DNA of 64,000 nucleotides from Gabonibacter massiliensis. GTDB lineage: Bacteria > Bacteroidota > Bacteroidia > Bacteroidales > Marinifilaceae. Below the pieces are notes generated by a model. The model was not told where the DNA came from. It saw only the letters and a program-made list of their open reading frames with translations, and did no database searches. How positions within the stretch are numbered: the first letter of the stretch is position 1; each line of letters opens with the position of its first letter. Shown here piece after piece: positions 28,995 to 38,786 of the stretch. The position numbers and the translations under genes are program-made. Where the stretch lies: the NCBI GenBank assembly GCA_001487125.1, contig LN913013.1:1116001-1180000 (forward strand). The letters are read 5' to 3'.

Positions 28995-30653
28995 CTATTT
29001 TACAATATGGGTTTCAAAGGTAGCAATATTTCCCACACCATCCGTCACCTTTAACACGAGCCTGTTTTTCCCCTTCGTAAAAGCAGGCTCGCTTAAACGC
29101 CCCTCCAAGATATTCTTTTTGGCATCATAAGAGAACAGACACCATCTCCCGTTCACCTCAACCCGGTAAGAAGCAATACCCGTCAATTCATCCTTTATTT
29201 TAAAACGCACGCTTTTCCCGGCAACCTTTCCCAAATAATCGATTTGAGGAGCTACCGTATCCCGGCTCACCGTATAACGTCCCAACACGCGGGGATAAGC
29301 CCAAAGCCCCGTTTCCGACCGCCAAGTTTTCATCGGCAATAACTTATTCCCTTTTCCTACCATACATAGCACGCTTTTCTCCGGAAATGGACCCGTCACC
29401 TGCAATTTTCCTTTCTTTAACAAAGGCCACTCCTCACTTGCCAAACAAAACACCTCCATCGTTTCTGTGCTGTCTTTATGACAAGAAACGAGTTGCGGTT
29501 TACCCGATATCGGATACTGTAACGCATCCGGTTCCAACTCCAGCACATAATTTTCACAAACCATCCGATGTCCTTTCCGGTTATCCCAAATCACGTTCTC
29601 CGAACTTTCAACCTCACGTTCCCTCTCTCTCCCGATCAACTCAAAGGAGAGCCGGGAAACATTACCGTTCATATCCCGCAACTCCAAACGGATTTGCCGG
29701 ATAGTATCCGGATACAACGTAATAAACCCGCGAGCGAGCGAGGTAAAAACTCCCGGTAATTCATCCCGGTAATTTCCAAACGTCGTGTAGACGACCTTAT
29801 TCTCCCTATAAAGTTGAAAATCCTTTACCTCGTTCACCAAAACGTTTTGATCGAAAGAGGTGGTATCCATCTTCATTCGGGATATCAACCGCCCTCCGAC
29901 CCACAACTTCAACTCGTACAATCCCAATTTATTCCATGATCCGTTCATGTAATCATCAGCCTGTATGCCGATACCGACTTTTCCGGCAGGAAACCGTACT
30001 CTCCCGGCACTGTAATTTCTGTTTCCCGTATTCTTTACCGCGACGCGACTACGCCCAGACAACACCCCCTCCTCTGTAAACCCATAAAGATAAAGAGCCC
30101 GGAGAGTCGGTCCCATGGTATCCTCTATTTTCAGGAAAAGCAACGGATTCAACGGGCGTTCGTCCCGAGAACTTCTCACCTCGAAATGCAAATGAGGTCC
30201 CATGGAAGAACCGCTGTTTCCACTATAAGCAATAGTATCCCCCGCTTTGAAAACAATCGCTTCCGCTTCTAAATTTTCGTCGATAGCGAATGACTCTTTC
30301 GCGTATTGCATATCCCGAACGATCTCCTCCACCCGGGGGACAAAACGTTGCAGGTGCCCGTAAACCGTCGTGTATCCGTCAGCATGTTCGATATACAATG
30401 CATTTCCGTAACCCGTCGCTGAAACCTTAACCCGGGCCAACACCCCGTCTTTCACGCATATTACCGGCAATCCTTCCCGGCCCTCCGTTTTATAATCCAA
30501 TCCGGAATGAAAATGCGAATCTCTCAATTCTCCGAAATTACCACTCAACAAGGGCTTGATGCGTAAAGGATTTAGCCACCCGGACGATTGTCCCCAAGCG
30601 GCTGACGTTAAAAGGAGTAAAACTCCCGCAATCATGACCGTTCCTTTTTTCAT
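28995..30653 (-). CDS. M23-family peptidase (LytM domain), exported
   Basis: A 552-residue exported protein with a cleavable signal (about 1-21, ending AAWGQ). A LytM/M23 zinc endopeptidase domain lies near the N-terminus. The metal-ligand motifs are visible: HSGLD with His49 and Asp53, and HLHFE with His154 and His156. The remaining 380 residues are beta-rich and not recognisable, perhaps Ig-like. M23 enzymes cleave peptidoglycan cross-bridges or act as scaffold regulators of amidases. Because all four ligands are present, activity is plausible. It is divergent from the zapA operon. Confidence 0.88.
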   Translation of the reverse strand: MKKGTVMIAGVLLLLTSAAWGQSSGWLNPLRIKPLLSGNFGELRDSHFHSGLDYKTEGREGLPVICVKDGVLARVKVSATGYGNALYIEHADGYTTVYGHLQRFVPRVEEIVRDMQYAKESFAIDENLEAEAIVFKAGDTIAYSGNSGSSMGPHLHFEVRSSRDERPLNPLLFLKIEDTMGPTLRALYLYGFTEEGVLSGRSRVAVKNTGNRNYSAGRVRFPAGKVGIGIQADDYMNGSWNKLGLYELKLWVGGRLISRMKMDTTSFDQNVLVNEVKDFQLYRENKVVYTTFGNYRDELPGVFTSLARGFITLYPDTIRQIRLELRDMNGNVSRLSFELIGREREREVESSENVIWDNRKGHRMVCENYVLELEPDALQYPISGKPQLVSCHKDSTETMEVFCLASEEWPLLKKGKLQVTGPFPEKSVLCMVGKGNKLLPMKTWRSETGLWAYPRVLGRYTVSRDTVAPQIDYLGKVAGKSVRFKIKDELTGIASYRVEVNGRWCLFSYDAKKNILEGRLSEPAFTKGKNRLVLKVTDGVGNIATFETHIVK

Positions 30654-30690
30654 AATATTATATCGGCTACTAAAAATGACAAAACCGTTG

Positions 30691-30698
30691 CAAAAATA
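30691..30698 (-). promoter_or_regulatory. Promoter -7 element for the M23 peptidase gene
   Basis: TATTTTTG on the minus strand matches TAnnTTTG. The upstream -33 region is only TTTT, so this is a weaker prediction than its divergent neighbour. Confidence 0.5.
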
Positions 30699-30707
30699 AC
30701 AACACTC

Positions 30708-30738
30708 TTGGTATTTAAAAGAAATTGTCCTATCTTTG
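30708..30738 (+). promoter_or_regulatory. Consensus promoter for the coiled-coil/zapA operon
   Basis: TTG (30708-30710), a 20-nt spacer and TATCTTTG (30731-30738) fit the Bacteroidetes primary sigma consensus exactly. The predicted start is about 12 nt before the first ATG. Confidence 0.8.
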
Positions 30739-30756
30739 TGGTGTAAAGTTTAGGTT

Positions 30757-31047
30757 ATGACAGAAAAAGAAGAAAACATAATAAAAGAGCTAAACTTAAA
30801 AATTGAACAACTAATAAAACGATATATATCCTCGCTGGACAAAAACAAAAATCTGGAAGCGGAGATCCAAGCTCTCAGAAACCGGATTGAGCAGCTGAAA
30901 GGCGAGAACAGCAGATTAAACGAGAACATAAAAGCTTTGAAAGTGGCTAATGCTATTTCGACCGGAGATGGAAGCTCTGAGGCCAAAATAAGAATCAGCC
31001 AACTGGTGCGGGAGATTGACAAATGTATTGCTCTTTTGAATAACTAA
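30757..31047 (+). CDS. Small coiled-coil protein upstream of zapA
   Basis: A 96-residue, highly charged protein. Residues 1-65 are predicted by eye to be a continuous coiled coil (KEENIIKELNLKIEQLIKRYI, then EAEIQALRNRIEQLKGENSRLNENI). The C-terminal 25 residues are a separate short helix. The gene lies 2 bp before zapA and shares its promoter. The size, coiled coil and context suggest a ZapB-like partner of ZapA at the Z-ring, but there is no sequence proof. Confidence 0.7.
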   Translation: MTEKEENIIKELNLKIEQLIKRYISSLDKNKNLEAEIQALRNRIEQLKGENSRLNENIKALKVANAISTGDGSSEAKIRISQLVREIDKCIALLNN

Positions 31048-31049
31048 AT

Positions 31050-31337
31050 ATGAATGATAAACTTACGATTAATGTGAACATTGCAGGACGGATTTGCACG
31101 TTGACGATAGAGAGAGAGGAAGAGGAGCAAATCAGAAAAGCGGCACAGTTGATTAATGGTAAGATTTCTCAATATAGGGAAAAATATTCAAATATTGACC
31201 CCATGGATTTTTTAGTCGCCACGGCCCTGCAATTTACAGCCAAAATGTTGGAAGCCGAGCAACGGAATGATGTCGAACCGATATTGAATGAAATAGAAAA
31301 AGCGAACAAAAGGTTAGACGAATTCGTAAAAGAGTGA
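31050..31337 (+). CDS. zapA: Cell division protein ZapA
   Basis: ZapA cross-links FtsZ filaments at the division site. The 95 residues show the N-terminal LTINVNIAGRICTLTI beta region, the central EEEEQIRKAAQLINGKI and the C-terminal coiled coil. The length is normal. It is followed directly by a structured RNA region and then rny. The zapA-6S RNA neighbourhood is known from other bacteria. Confidence 0.88.
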   Translation: MNDKLTINVNIAGRICTLTIEREEEEQIRKAAQLINGKISQYREKYSNIDPMDFLVATALQFTAKMLEAEQRNDVEPILNEIEKANKRLDEFVKE

Positions 31338-31366
31338 AAAAGCGTTCTTTGAAAAGAAATAGATAT

Positions 31367-31548
31367 ACCCGCATTATTTCGTATTTAACTGGAAAACTCA
31401 ACACTTAACCAATTAGAGCAAAGCTTAGTTGGCACAAGATAGGCCTCAACTCTTCGGAGTTCCTTCGGGACGGTGGACATCTGAATCCGACGGCAGCTCT
31501 ACCCGTGTCTAACAGGGGTTTTTTAAAGAGAAATAGTGCGGGTTTTTT
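31367..31548 (+). ncRNA. ssrS: Probable 6S RNA (SsrS)
   Basis: A 182-nt segment without an ORF lies between zapA and rny. Its ends pair: ACCCGCATTATTTC (31367-31380) with GAAATAGTGCGGGT (31530-31543), 14 bp with one G:U, followed by six T. The whole RNA is therefore one long closed rod ending in a terminator. Inside are two TTCG-capped hairpins, AACTC-TTCG-GAGTT and CC-TTCG-GG. Location next to zapA, length and rod-like closure match 6S RNA, the RNA-polymerase-binding regulator. The transcription start is not precisely defined. Confidence 0.7.
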
Positions 31549-31606
31549 ATTATGAAAATAGAAAACCAATCAATATATAATTAACATCAAATCTAATTAT
31601 CGAAAT

Positions 31607-33142
31607 ATGATAACAACAATAGTTACGGGTGTTATTGCTTTGTTGGTCGGATTGGCGATCGGATATTTACTGATCAACATGACCCTTAAATACAGAAGCA
31701 AGAATATCATCAAAGAAGCAGAAGCAGAAGCGGAAGTGATCAAAAAGGATAAAATCCTTCAAGCCAAAGAAAAATTCTTACAAATAAAAGCGGAACACGA
31801 AAAGCAAGTCAACGCCAGAAACAGCAAAATTTTACTTGCCGAGAACAAACTCAAACAACGGGATGCCGAATTAGCTCGTAAGATAGAGGAGTGCCAACGG
31901 AAAATCAAAGAGGCCGAAACCCAACAGGAGACTCTCGAAGGACAAAAAGAGCTGTGGGAAAAGAAACATGCCGAGTTAGAAAAATTAAAGAAACAACAGA
32001 TAGAGCAGCTTGAAGCCATATCCGGAATGTCTGCCGATCAGGCCAAAGAAAAATTAATCAACTCCCTGAAAGAGGAAGCTGAAACGGAAGCGATCTCTTA
32101 CGTGAATGAAATCATGGAAGAGGCTAAAATGACAGCCAACATGGAGGCTAAAAAAGTAGTCATCAAAACCATTCAACGGGTCGCGACAGAAACGGCAACG
32201 GAAAATGCAGTTTCCATCTTCCACATCGACTCGGACGAAATAAAAGGACGAATCATCGGTCGCGAGGGCCGGAACATTCGGGCATTGGAAGCTGCGACGG
32301 GAGTAGAAATCATCGTAGACGATACTCCGGAAGCCATCGTATTATCCGGTTTCGATCCGGTACGCCGCGAAATCGCACGTCTCTCCCTACACCAATTGGT
32401 AACGGACGGACGCATTCACCCGGCACGCATCGAAGAGGTCGTTAACAAAGTAAAAAAACAGATCGAAGAGGAGATCATAGAAACCGGGAAACGTACCACC
32501 ATAGACTTGGGTATTCACGGCTTGCATCCGGAATTGATCCGTTTGGTAGGTAAGATGAAATACCGTTCTTCTTACGGACAGAACTTATTGCAACATGCCC
32601 GTGAAACAGCCAATCTATGTGCGATCATGGCTGCAGAACTGGGACTCAACGTGAAGAAAGCCAAACGGGCCGGACTCTTGCACGATATCGGTAAGGTACC
32701 CGATGATGAACCGGAACTGCCGCATGCTATATTGGGAATGCGATTAGCGGAGAAATACAAGGAAAAACCGGATATTTGCAATGCTATCGGCGCTCACCAC
32801 GAAGAGGTAGAGATGACAACCCTTATCGCGCCGATCGTACAAGCCTGCGATGCTATTTCAGGTGCACGTCCGGGAGCCAGAAGAGAGGTTGTGGAATCTT
32901 ATATCAAACGCTTGAAAGAGATGGAAGATTTGGCTCTCTCCTACAACGGAGTTGTTAAGACCTATGCCATCCAGGCCGGACGCGAACTTCGGGTAGTCGT
33001 GGGTAGCGAAAAAATTTCAGACACGGAAGCAGAAAAGATCTCTTACGATATCGCCAAACGCATCCAGGACGAGATGACCTACCCCGGACAGGTAAAAGTA
33101 ACCGTTATCCGGGAAACCCGGGCCATCAACTACGCGAAATAA
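31607..33142 (+). CDS. rny: Ribonuclease Y
   Basis: RNase Y is a membrane-anchored endoribonuclease that starts mRNA decay. The 511 residues show an N-terminal transmembrane helix (about 3-24), a long coiled coil to about residue 180, a KH domain ([22 protein letters not shown]) and an HD domain with LLHDIGK near residue 359. Length and order are typical. A strong terminator follows. Confidence 0.97.
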   Translation: MITTIVTGVIALLVGLAIGYLLINMTLKYRSKNIIKEAEAEAEVIKKDKILQAKEKFLQIKAEHEKQVNARNSKILLAENKLKQRDAELARKIEECQRKIKEAETQQETLEGQKELWEKKHAELEKLKKQQIEQLEAISGMSADQAKEKLINSLKEEAETEAISYVNEIMEEAKMTANMEAKKVVIKTIQRVATETATENAVSIFHIDSDEIKGRIIGREGRNIRALEAATGVEIIVDDTPEAIVLSGFDPVRREIARLSLHQLVTDGRIHPARIEEVVNKVKKQIEEEIIETGKRTTIDLGIHGLHPELIRLVGKMKYRSSYGQNLLQHARETANLCAIMAAELGLNVKKAKRAGLLHDIGKVPDDEPELPHAILGMRLAEKYKEKPDICNAIGAHHEEVEMTTLIAPIVQACDAISGARPGARREVVESYIKRLKEMEDLALSYNGVVKTYAIQAGRELRVVVGSEKISDTEAEKISYDIAKRIQDEMTYPGQVKVTVIRETRAINYAK

Positions 33143-33182
33143 CCGATCTGCCCAAAACAGATCCAAGCATAAATCACTCTAA

Positions 33183-33212
33183 AACGAACCGGAAATTCCG
33201 GTTCGTTTTTTT
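33183..33212 (+). terminator. Intrinsic terminator of rny
   Basis: AACGAACCGGAA (33183-33194) and TTCCGGTTCGTT (33196-33207) form a near-perfect stem, followed by a run of T. It lies 41 bp after the rny stop codon. Confidence 0.88.
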
Positions 33213-33259
33213 ATAACCGCAGATTAATCGTTTTTATTTTACTTTTTGCCGGAGCTTTA

Positions 33260-33290
33260 TTGGTTTATACCATGAATATCACTATTTTTG
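33260..33290 (+). promoter_or_regulatory. Consensus promoter for the nucleoside phosphorylase gene
   Basis: TTG (33260-33262), a 20-nt spacer and TATTTTTG (33283-33290). The ATG follows 19 nt after the -7 box. Confidence 0.78.
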
Positions 33291-33309
33291 GTAGCTCAAA
33301 ATTAAGGTT

Positions 33310-34188
33310 ATGAATGCTATTAAATCATCGGAACTCATCACGAACGAAGACGGAACGATTTTCCATCTTCACCTGCACGCTGAAGATTTAGCGGATAACG
33401 TGGTACTTGTCGGCGATCCTTCTCGAGTAGAGATGATCGCTTCCCGTTTTGACTCGATCGAACTGACACGCGGGAATCGGGAATTTCATACGATTACCGG
33501 GACCTACCGCCAAAAACGCTTCTCCGTTATTTCAACGGGAATCGGTACGGACAATATTGATATTGTAGTGAACGAATTGGACGCTTTAGCCAACATAGAT
33601 CTGGAAACCAAACAAATCAAACCGGAGAAAAAAGCATTGAATATAGTACGGATCGGCACTTCCGGTTCCGTACAGGCAGATGTTCCCGTACACGCCTTCG
33701 TTATCTCGGAAATGAGCGTGGGTATTGACGGGGTTCTGCGTTTTTATCAGGATAACGAAAAAATATGCGACGCGGCATTCGAAGACGCATTCGTCAATCA
33801 ATGCCAATGGGCCCCGCAAGCCGCCCGCCCGTATGCCGTAAGCTCATCTCCGGAGATGGTCAACAAATTACACTCGGAAGGCACGACCGTAAAGGGAGTA
33901 ACATTGACAGCCAACGGATTTTACGGTCCCCAGGGACGCGTACTCCGTTTGCCGCTGCAAATGCCGGGAATAAACGACCGAATCGCCCATTTTCGTTACA
34001 ACGGTCGTAAAATCGTAAACTACGAGATGGAGAGCGCTGCTATTGCCGGCCTGTCTGCCCTCATGGGACACCATGCGGCCACCATCTGCCTGATCATTGC
34101 CAACCGGGCCACAGGCGACGCCTCTCCCGACTATAAACCTTACATGGAAAAATTAGTAAACTACACTTTAGATAAACTGACACGTTAA
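33310..34188 (+). CDS. Nucleoside phosphorylase (uridine phosphorylase-like)
   Basis: A 292-residue PNP/UDP phosphorylase that would split uridine or a related nucleoside with phosphate in the salvage pathway. It has VVLVGDPSRVEMIASRFD near the start, ISTGIGTDNIDIVVNEL (phosphate-binding loop), RIGTSGSVQ and the ribose-binding region NYEMESAAIAGLSALMGH. The overall length and the MES motif favour uridine phosphorylase, but other nucleosides are possible. It has its own promoter. Confidence 0.85.
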   Translation: MNAIKSSELITNEDGTIFHLHLHAEDLADNVVLVGDPSRVEMIASRFDSIELTRGNREFHTITGTYRQKRFSVISTGIGTDNIDIVVNELDALANIDLETKQIKPEKKALNIVRIGTSGSVQADVPVHAFVISEMSVGIDGVLRFYQDNEKICDAAFEDAFVNQCQWAPQAARPYAVSSSPEMVNKLHSEGTTVKGVTLTANGFYGPQGRVLRLPLQMPGINDRIAHFRYNGRKIVNYEMESAAIAGLSALMGHHAATICLIIANRATGDASPDYKPYMEKLVNYTLDKLTR

Positions 34189-34207
34189 TATTAATCAGCC
34201 ATTTGAT

Positions 34208-34663
34208 ATGATACAAAGAATTCAATCCGTATACCTGTTTGTAATAGGCATTTTGATGGTATTGCCCCTATGTGTTCCCATTGCCCGGGTCGTGGTTCCC
34301 AACGATACGAATTACGACTTTTTCGCGTACGGTATAGTAGAAAAAAGCGCAGAAACTTCCTTCGTAAGTTATTACTGGGCGTTGTTCATTTTAAGCCTGT
34401 TCACCATTTTATTGCCTTTGATCACGATCTTTCTGTATAAAAAACGCTTTTTACAAGTAAGGCTTTGCATCGTAGAGATCGTTCTGTTGATCGGGTCCGG
34501 CATTCTGATGTGGTATCACATCCGGCAATTCGGAGCTGATGCAACGGTATTGTATAAATTCAGCTTTATTCTTCCTGTCGTATGCATCATTTTCACCTAC
34601 ATGGCCATACGAGGCATCGTAAAAGATATAAAGCTTTTAAAATCTTACGATCGGATCCGTTAA
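34208..34663 (+). CDS. DUF4293 family membrane protein
   Basis: A 151-residue integral membrane protein with four hydrophobic segments (about 7-27, 54-78, 88-106 and 118-136). It starts MIQRIQSVYLFVIGILM, the hallmark of the Bacteroidetes DUF4293 family. Its function is not known. It starts 19 bp after the nucleoside phosphorylase and is probably co-transcribed. Confidence 0.8.
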   Translation: MIQRIQSVYLFVIGILMVLPLCVPIARVVVPNDTNYDFFAYGIVEKSAETSFVSYYWALFILSLFTILLPLITIFLYKKRFLQVRLCIVEIVLLIGSGILMWYHIRQFGADATVLYKFSFILPVVCIIFTYMAIRGIVKDIKLLKSYDRIR

Positions 34664-34690
34664 TTCTTTCACAAAATAAATAAAACGAAT

Positions 34691-36388
34691 ATGAGAAAAA
34701 TTCACCTACTTGTCACGTTAGTATTTTTATGCTGCACGTCATACACTATGGCTTGTACGAACTTTCTATTCACGAAAGGAGCTACCAAAGACGGTTCAAC
34801 CATGATCACTTATTCCGCCGACTCACACGTATTGTACGGAGAGCTCTACCATTGGCCCGCTCAAGATTGGCCCGCCGGTAGCATGGTGGACGTTTACGAG
34901 TGGGATACCGGCAAATTTTTGGGAAAAATTCCCCAGGTAGCCCATACTTATAATGTCGTAGGTAACATGAACGAACACCAGTTGGCTATCTCCGAAACGA
35001 CTTTCGGAGGACGTAAAGAGTTAGAGACCCAAAGCGGAGCTATCATCGACTACGGCAGTGCCATCTATCTGACCCTCCAACGGGCCAAAACCGCACGCGA
35101 AGCTATCGTGGTTATGACCGACCTTTTCACCCGATACGGTTGGGCCAGTTCCGGAGAATCCATCTCTATCAGCGATCCCAATGAAGTCTGGATCTTAGAG
35201 ATTATCGGCAAAGGGGAAGGAGAAAAAGGTGCCGTTTGGGTAGCCCGGATGGTTCCGGACGGATATGTATCCGCTCATGCTAATCAAGCTCGTATTACCA
35301 CTTTCCCGTTAGAAGGGAAAACATCCATCTCTTCCGATAAAATGAATAAGATTTACAATCCGGAAGTAACTACCGTCTATTCAAAAGACGTAATCTCTTT
35401 TGCCAAAGAAAAAGGATTTTACCCCAAAGATGCTAAAAATTCCGATTTCAGTTTTTCCGACAGTTACGCTCCGGTGGATTTCGGTGCCGCCCGTTTCTGT
35501 GAAATCCGGGTATGGGCCTTCTTCAATGCCGTAAGCTCGGACATGGCCCAATACTGGGACTACGCTACCGGAAGAAACATCATGAAAGACTCCAAAGGTT
35601 ACGCAACCAACCGCATGCCGTTATGGATTAAGCCTAATCGCAAATTAGACGTTCTGGATGCCATGGATTTCATGCGTGACCATTTGGAAGGCACGGAATT
35701 GGATATGAGCAAGGATTTGGGTGCCGGTCCTTACGGGTGTCCTTACAGATGGCGTCCCATGCAGTGGAAAGTAGACGGAAAAGAGTACGTACACGAGAGA
35801 ACGACAGCTACTCAACAAACCGGATTCACGTTCGTAACCCAAAGCCGTAGCTGGTTACCGGACGAAATCGGAGGCATACTCTGGTTTGCCGTGGACGATG
35901 CGGCCAATACCGTTTATTTCCCGATGTACACCTCTTCTACAGCCGTTCCGGAAGCCTATGCCGTAGGAAACGGAAGCATGATGGAGTTCACGAACGAAGC
36001 AGCCTTTTGGGTATTCAGTCAGGTCAGCAATTTTGCCTACACACGCTACGACCTGATTCATCCTGAAATCCGGGAAAAACAAAAAGGCTTGGAAATGCAA
36101 TATCAAAACTTTGTTCAGATCGCGGATGCCGGAGCCAAAGAGATGTTGGCCAAAGACAAAGCGACAGCAGTCCAATTCCTGACGGACTTCTCCTGCAACA
36201 CGGGAAACAGTTTAGTCGACCAATGGAGAAAATTCTACGGTTATCTGTTCTGCAAATACATGGATGGTAACATTAAAACAGCCGTTCCGGGAGAAAAAAA
36301 TCCCAAAGTGGAAAACAAACCTCTTCCGGATTGGTTCTTGCGCATGTTGATCAAACAGACCGGAAACAAACTGGAAGTGATTGAATAA
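34691..36388 (+). CDS. C69-family dipeptidase, exported
   Basis: A 565-residue peptidase of family C69 (PepD-type Ntn hydrolase). The signal region ends at YTMA and the next residue, Cys22 (CTNFLFTKGATKDGS), would become the N-terminal nucleophile after processing, as in the family. Further family features are SADSHVLYGEL, GNMNEHQLAISETTFGGR and TRYGWASSGES. It probably releases amino acids from dipeptides in the periplasm or outside the cell. Confidence 0.88.
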   Translation: MRKIHLLVTLVFLCCTSYTMACTNFLFTKGATKDGSTMITYSADSHVLYGELYHWPAQDWPAGSMVDVYEWDTGKFLGKIPQVAHTYNVVGNMNEHQLAISETTFGGRKELETQSGAIIDYGSAIYLTLQRAKTAREAIVVMTDLFTRYGWASSGESISISDPNEVWILEIIGKGEGEKGAVWVARMVPDGYVSAHANQARITTFPLEGKTSISSDKMNKIYNPEVTTVYSKDVISFAKEKGFYPKDAKNSDFSFSDSYAPVDFGAARFCEIRVWAFFNAVSSDMAQYWDYATGRNIMKDSKGYATNRMPLWIKPNRKLDVLDAMDFMRDHLEGTELDMSKDLGAGPYGCPYRWRPMQWKVDGKEYVHERTTATQQTGFTFVTQSRSWLPDEIGGILWFAVDDAANTVYFPMYTSSTAVPEAYAVGNGSMMEFTNEAAFWVFSQVSNFAYTRYDLIHPEIREKQKGLEMQYQNFVQIADAGAKEMLAKDKATAVQFLTDFSCNTGNSLVDQWRKFYGYLFCKYMDGNIKTAVPGEKNPKVENKPLPDWFLRMLIKQTGNKLEVIE

Positions 36389-36438
36389 AATTATAAATCG
36401 GAGCTTGAATTGTTTTACGAAGGATAAACCTCGAATTA

Positions 36439-36560
36439 TTTGCAGAGTTTATTTTTTTCCTTACATTTGCAGCTCGAATTAAAAACGTACGTAGTCTCTT
36501 ACAAAAAAGACTCTGGTCGTAATACTGCGTTCGATAAATGAACTTTATAAAATTAAAACG
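36439..36560 (+). promoter_or_regulatory. rplS promoter and structured leader
   Basis: TTTG (36439-36442), a 19-nt spacer and TACATTTG (36462-36469) form a perfect promoter. The leader of about 85 nt contains an AGTCT/AGACT hairpin (36493-36512) and the text CTGGTCGTAATACTGCG. Ribosomal-protein leaders often mediate feedback control, but I cannot assign this one to a described motif. Confidence 0.65.
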
Positions 36561-36914
36561 ATGAATTTAATTAAAATTGCAGAGGAAGCTTTTGCAAATG
36601 AAAACAGAGTAGAAATTCCTTCATTCAACACAGGTGATACCATCAGCGTACACTATAAAATTATCGAAGGAAACAAAGAGCGTGTACAGGTATTCAAAGG
36701 AATCGTTATCCAAATCAGCGGAACGGGTTCCACGAAAACTTTTACCGTGAGAAAAATGTCCGGTAACGTCGGAGTTGAACGTATTATCCCTCTGAACTCT
36801 CCTTATATCAAAGAGATTGAAGTAAACAAGAGAGGTGCCGTAAGACAGTCCAGAATATTCTATTTCCGGAAACTTACCGGTAAGAAAGCAAAAATTAAAG
36901 AAAAGAGATTTTAA
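36561..36914 (+). CDS. rplS: 50S ribosomal protein L19
   Basis: L19 lies at the 30S-50S interface. The 117 residues include FNTGDTISVHYKIIEGNKERVQVFKGIVI and the signature ERIIPLNSPYIKEIEVNKRGAVRQSRIFYFRKLTGKKAKIKE. It is monocistronic, with its own promoter and a strong terminator. Confidence 0.98.
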   Translation: MNLIKIAEEAFANENRVEIPSFNTGDTISVHYKIIEGNKERVQVFKGIVIQISGTGSTKTFTVRKMSGNVGVERIIPLNSPYIKEIEVNKRGAVRQSRIFYFRKLTGKKAKIKEKRF

Positions 36915-36930
36915 TTCATGCTTACGGAAT

Positions 36931-36962
36931 AAAAAAGGCCTTGCAATGCAAGGCCTTTTTTA
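36931..36962. terminator. Bidirectional terminator after rplS
   Basis: AAAAAAGGCCTTGCA and TGCAAGGCCTTTTTT form a perfect palindromic hairpin with A- and T-tracts on both sides. It lies 16 bp beyond rplS. The next promoter overlaps its 3' end. Confidence 0.92.
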
Positions 36963-36978
36963 TTAACGCAAAATATCA

Positions 36979-36986
36979 TAACTTTG
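36979..36986 (+). promoter_or_regulatory. Promoter -7 element for the phosphohexomutase gene
   Basis: TAACTTTG matches TAnnTTTG. The -33 position falls in the T-run of the preceding terminator, and the ATG is 26 nt downstream. Confidence 0.55.
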
Positions 36987-37012
36987 TTATCTGAACCAAA
37001 AACAATGACGAT

Positions 37013-38758
37013 ATGAACAACAAGGATATCATAAAAACGGCAAAAGAAAAAGCAGAAAAATGGTTGGACCGAAACTACGACGAAACGACTCGCACCGAAG
37101 TTTCCCGCATGCTAAACGATACAAATCCCGCCGAACTGATCGATTCGTTTTACAACGACTTGGAATTCGGAACCGGAGGATTGCGAGGAATTATGGGGGT
37201 CGGAAGTAACCGGATGAACATATATACCGTCGGTGCCGCCACCCAGGGATTTGCCAACTACATCAATCAGGCTTTCCCGAACGAGGAAAAATCGGTATGT
37301 ATCGGACACGATTGCCGCCACAACTCCCGCTATTTCGCAGAAACCGTCGCCCATATTTTTTCGGCCAACGGTATTTACGTCTATCTTTTCGAAGACCTGC
37401 GCCCCACACCCGAAATATCGTTCGCCATACGCGAGTTAGGATGCAAAGGGGGAGTCATCATTACCGCATCTCACAACCCCAAAGAGTACAACGGGTACAA
37501 AGCATACTGGAACGATGGTTCCCAATTAGTTCCTCCCCACGACAAAAACGTGATTCGAGAAGTCCAAAAAGTAAAGGTCGGTGACATCAAATTCGATAAA
37601 GTCACCGAAAAGATTAAAATACTCGGCGAAGATTTCGACCGTATTTACCTGGACAAGGTAAAAACTTTAAGTCTTTCACCGGAAGCCATCCGGAAAGAAC
37701 ACGATTTGAAGATCGTTTTTACCCCTCTCCACGGAACCACTTACAAATTAGTACCGGAATCTCTCCGGAACTGGGGATTTACCAACATCCACCCCGTACC
37801 CGAGCAAAGCATTCCGAACGGAGATTTTCCGACTGTAGCCTCCGCTAACCCGGAAGAACCCGCCGCCTTTAAAATGGCTCTTGATTTAGCAAGAAAAGTC
37901 GATGCCGATCTGGCTATGGCCTGCGATCCGGACGGAGACCGTATCGGTATTGCCGTAAAAAACGATCGGGAAGAGTGGATCTTGTTAAACGGGAACCAGA
38001 CCAATATCATTTTCACGGAATACATCATCCGTCGAAAAAGAGAATCAGGGCTTCTGAAAGGAGGAGAATATACTATTAAAACGATCGTAAGCACGGAATT
38101 GATCAAAGAAATTGCCGAAAGAAACGACATCGAGTGTTACGATGTATATACCGGGTTCAAATGGATTGCCGATATGATCCGGAAAAAAGATGCCGGAAAA
38201 TTCATCGGAGGCGGAGAAGAGTCTTTCGGATTTATGCCGGGTTCGTTCACCAGAGACAAAGACGGCGTTTCCGCAACCTCTCTTATGGCAGAAATCGCCG
38301 CCTGGACGAAAATGAACGGATTATCTCTCTACGCTTTCCTGAAAGAGATTTACGCGAAATACGGCTTCTCACAGGAAAAAATGATTTACATCGTTCGCAA
38401 AGGATTATCCGGAGCTCAAGAGATCCAAGCTATGATGGAAAAGTTGCGTCATCATACCCCGAAACAAATCGCGGGTAGCGATATCGTGATTAAAAAAGAT
38501 TACCTTACCTTAGAAGCAACTGATCTCCGTAGCGGGGAAAAAACACACCTGGATTTCAGCACGACGAGCGACGTCCTCCAATTCTTTTTAGCCGACGGTA
38601 GTAAAATTTCAGTCCGTCCCTCAGGTACCGAACCCAAAATCAAGTTCTATTTTGAAGCGAAAGTACAGATGAAGGATATTCACGATTTCGAGAAAGCACA
38701 GCAACAGGCAAACGCAAGAATAGACGAGATCGCAAAAGAACTGACAAAGAACGATTGA
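37013..38758 (+). CDS. Phosphoglucomutase/phosphomannomutase family protein
   Basis: A 581-residue alpha-D-phosphohexomutase that interconverts hexose 1- and 6-phosphates for cell-wall and polysaccharide precursors. The phosphoserine loop TASHNPKEYNGYKAYW has Ser153. The magnesium loop is CDPDGDRIGIAV, the sugar-specificity loop is GGGEESFGFMPG, and the C-terminal phosphate-binding loop is RPSGTEPKIKFYFE. Length and the N-terminal region (RWLD-like KWLDRNYDETT) suit the PGM2-like/phosphopentomutase-like branch. The exact sugar is undetermined. Confidence 0.93.
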   Translation: MNNKDIIKTAKEKAEKWLDRNYDETTRTEVSRMLNDTNPAELIDSFYNDLEFGTGGLRGIMGVGSNRMNIYTVGAATQGFANYINQAFPNEEKSVCIGHDCRHNSRYFAETVAHIFSANGIYVYLFEDLRPTPEISFAIRELGCKGGVIITASHNPKEYNGYKAYWNDGSQLVPPHDKNVIREVQKVKVGDIKFDKVTEKIKILGEDFDRIYLDKVKTLSLSPEAIRKEHDLKIVFTPLHGTTYKLVPESLRNWGFTNIHPVPEQSIPNGDFPTVASANPEEPAAFKMALDLARKVDADLAMACDPDGDRIGIAVKNDREEWILLNGNQTNIIFTEYIIRRKRESGLLKGGEYTIKTIVSTELIKEIAERNDIECYDVYTGFKWIADMIRKKDAGKFIGGGEESFGFMPGSFTRDKDGVSATSLMAEIAAWTKMNGLSLYAFLKEIYAKYGFSQEKMIYIVRKGLSGAQEIQAMMEKLRHHTPKQIAGSDIVIKKDYLTLEATDLRSGEKTHLDFSTTSDVLQFFLADGSKISVRPSGTEPKIKFYFEAKVQMKDIHDFEKAQQQANARIDEIAKELTKND

Positions 38759-38786
38759 CAAGCTACAATGGTCAACGAAAAGATGA

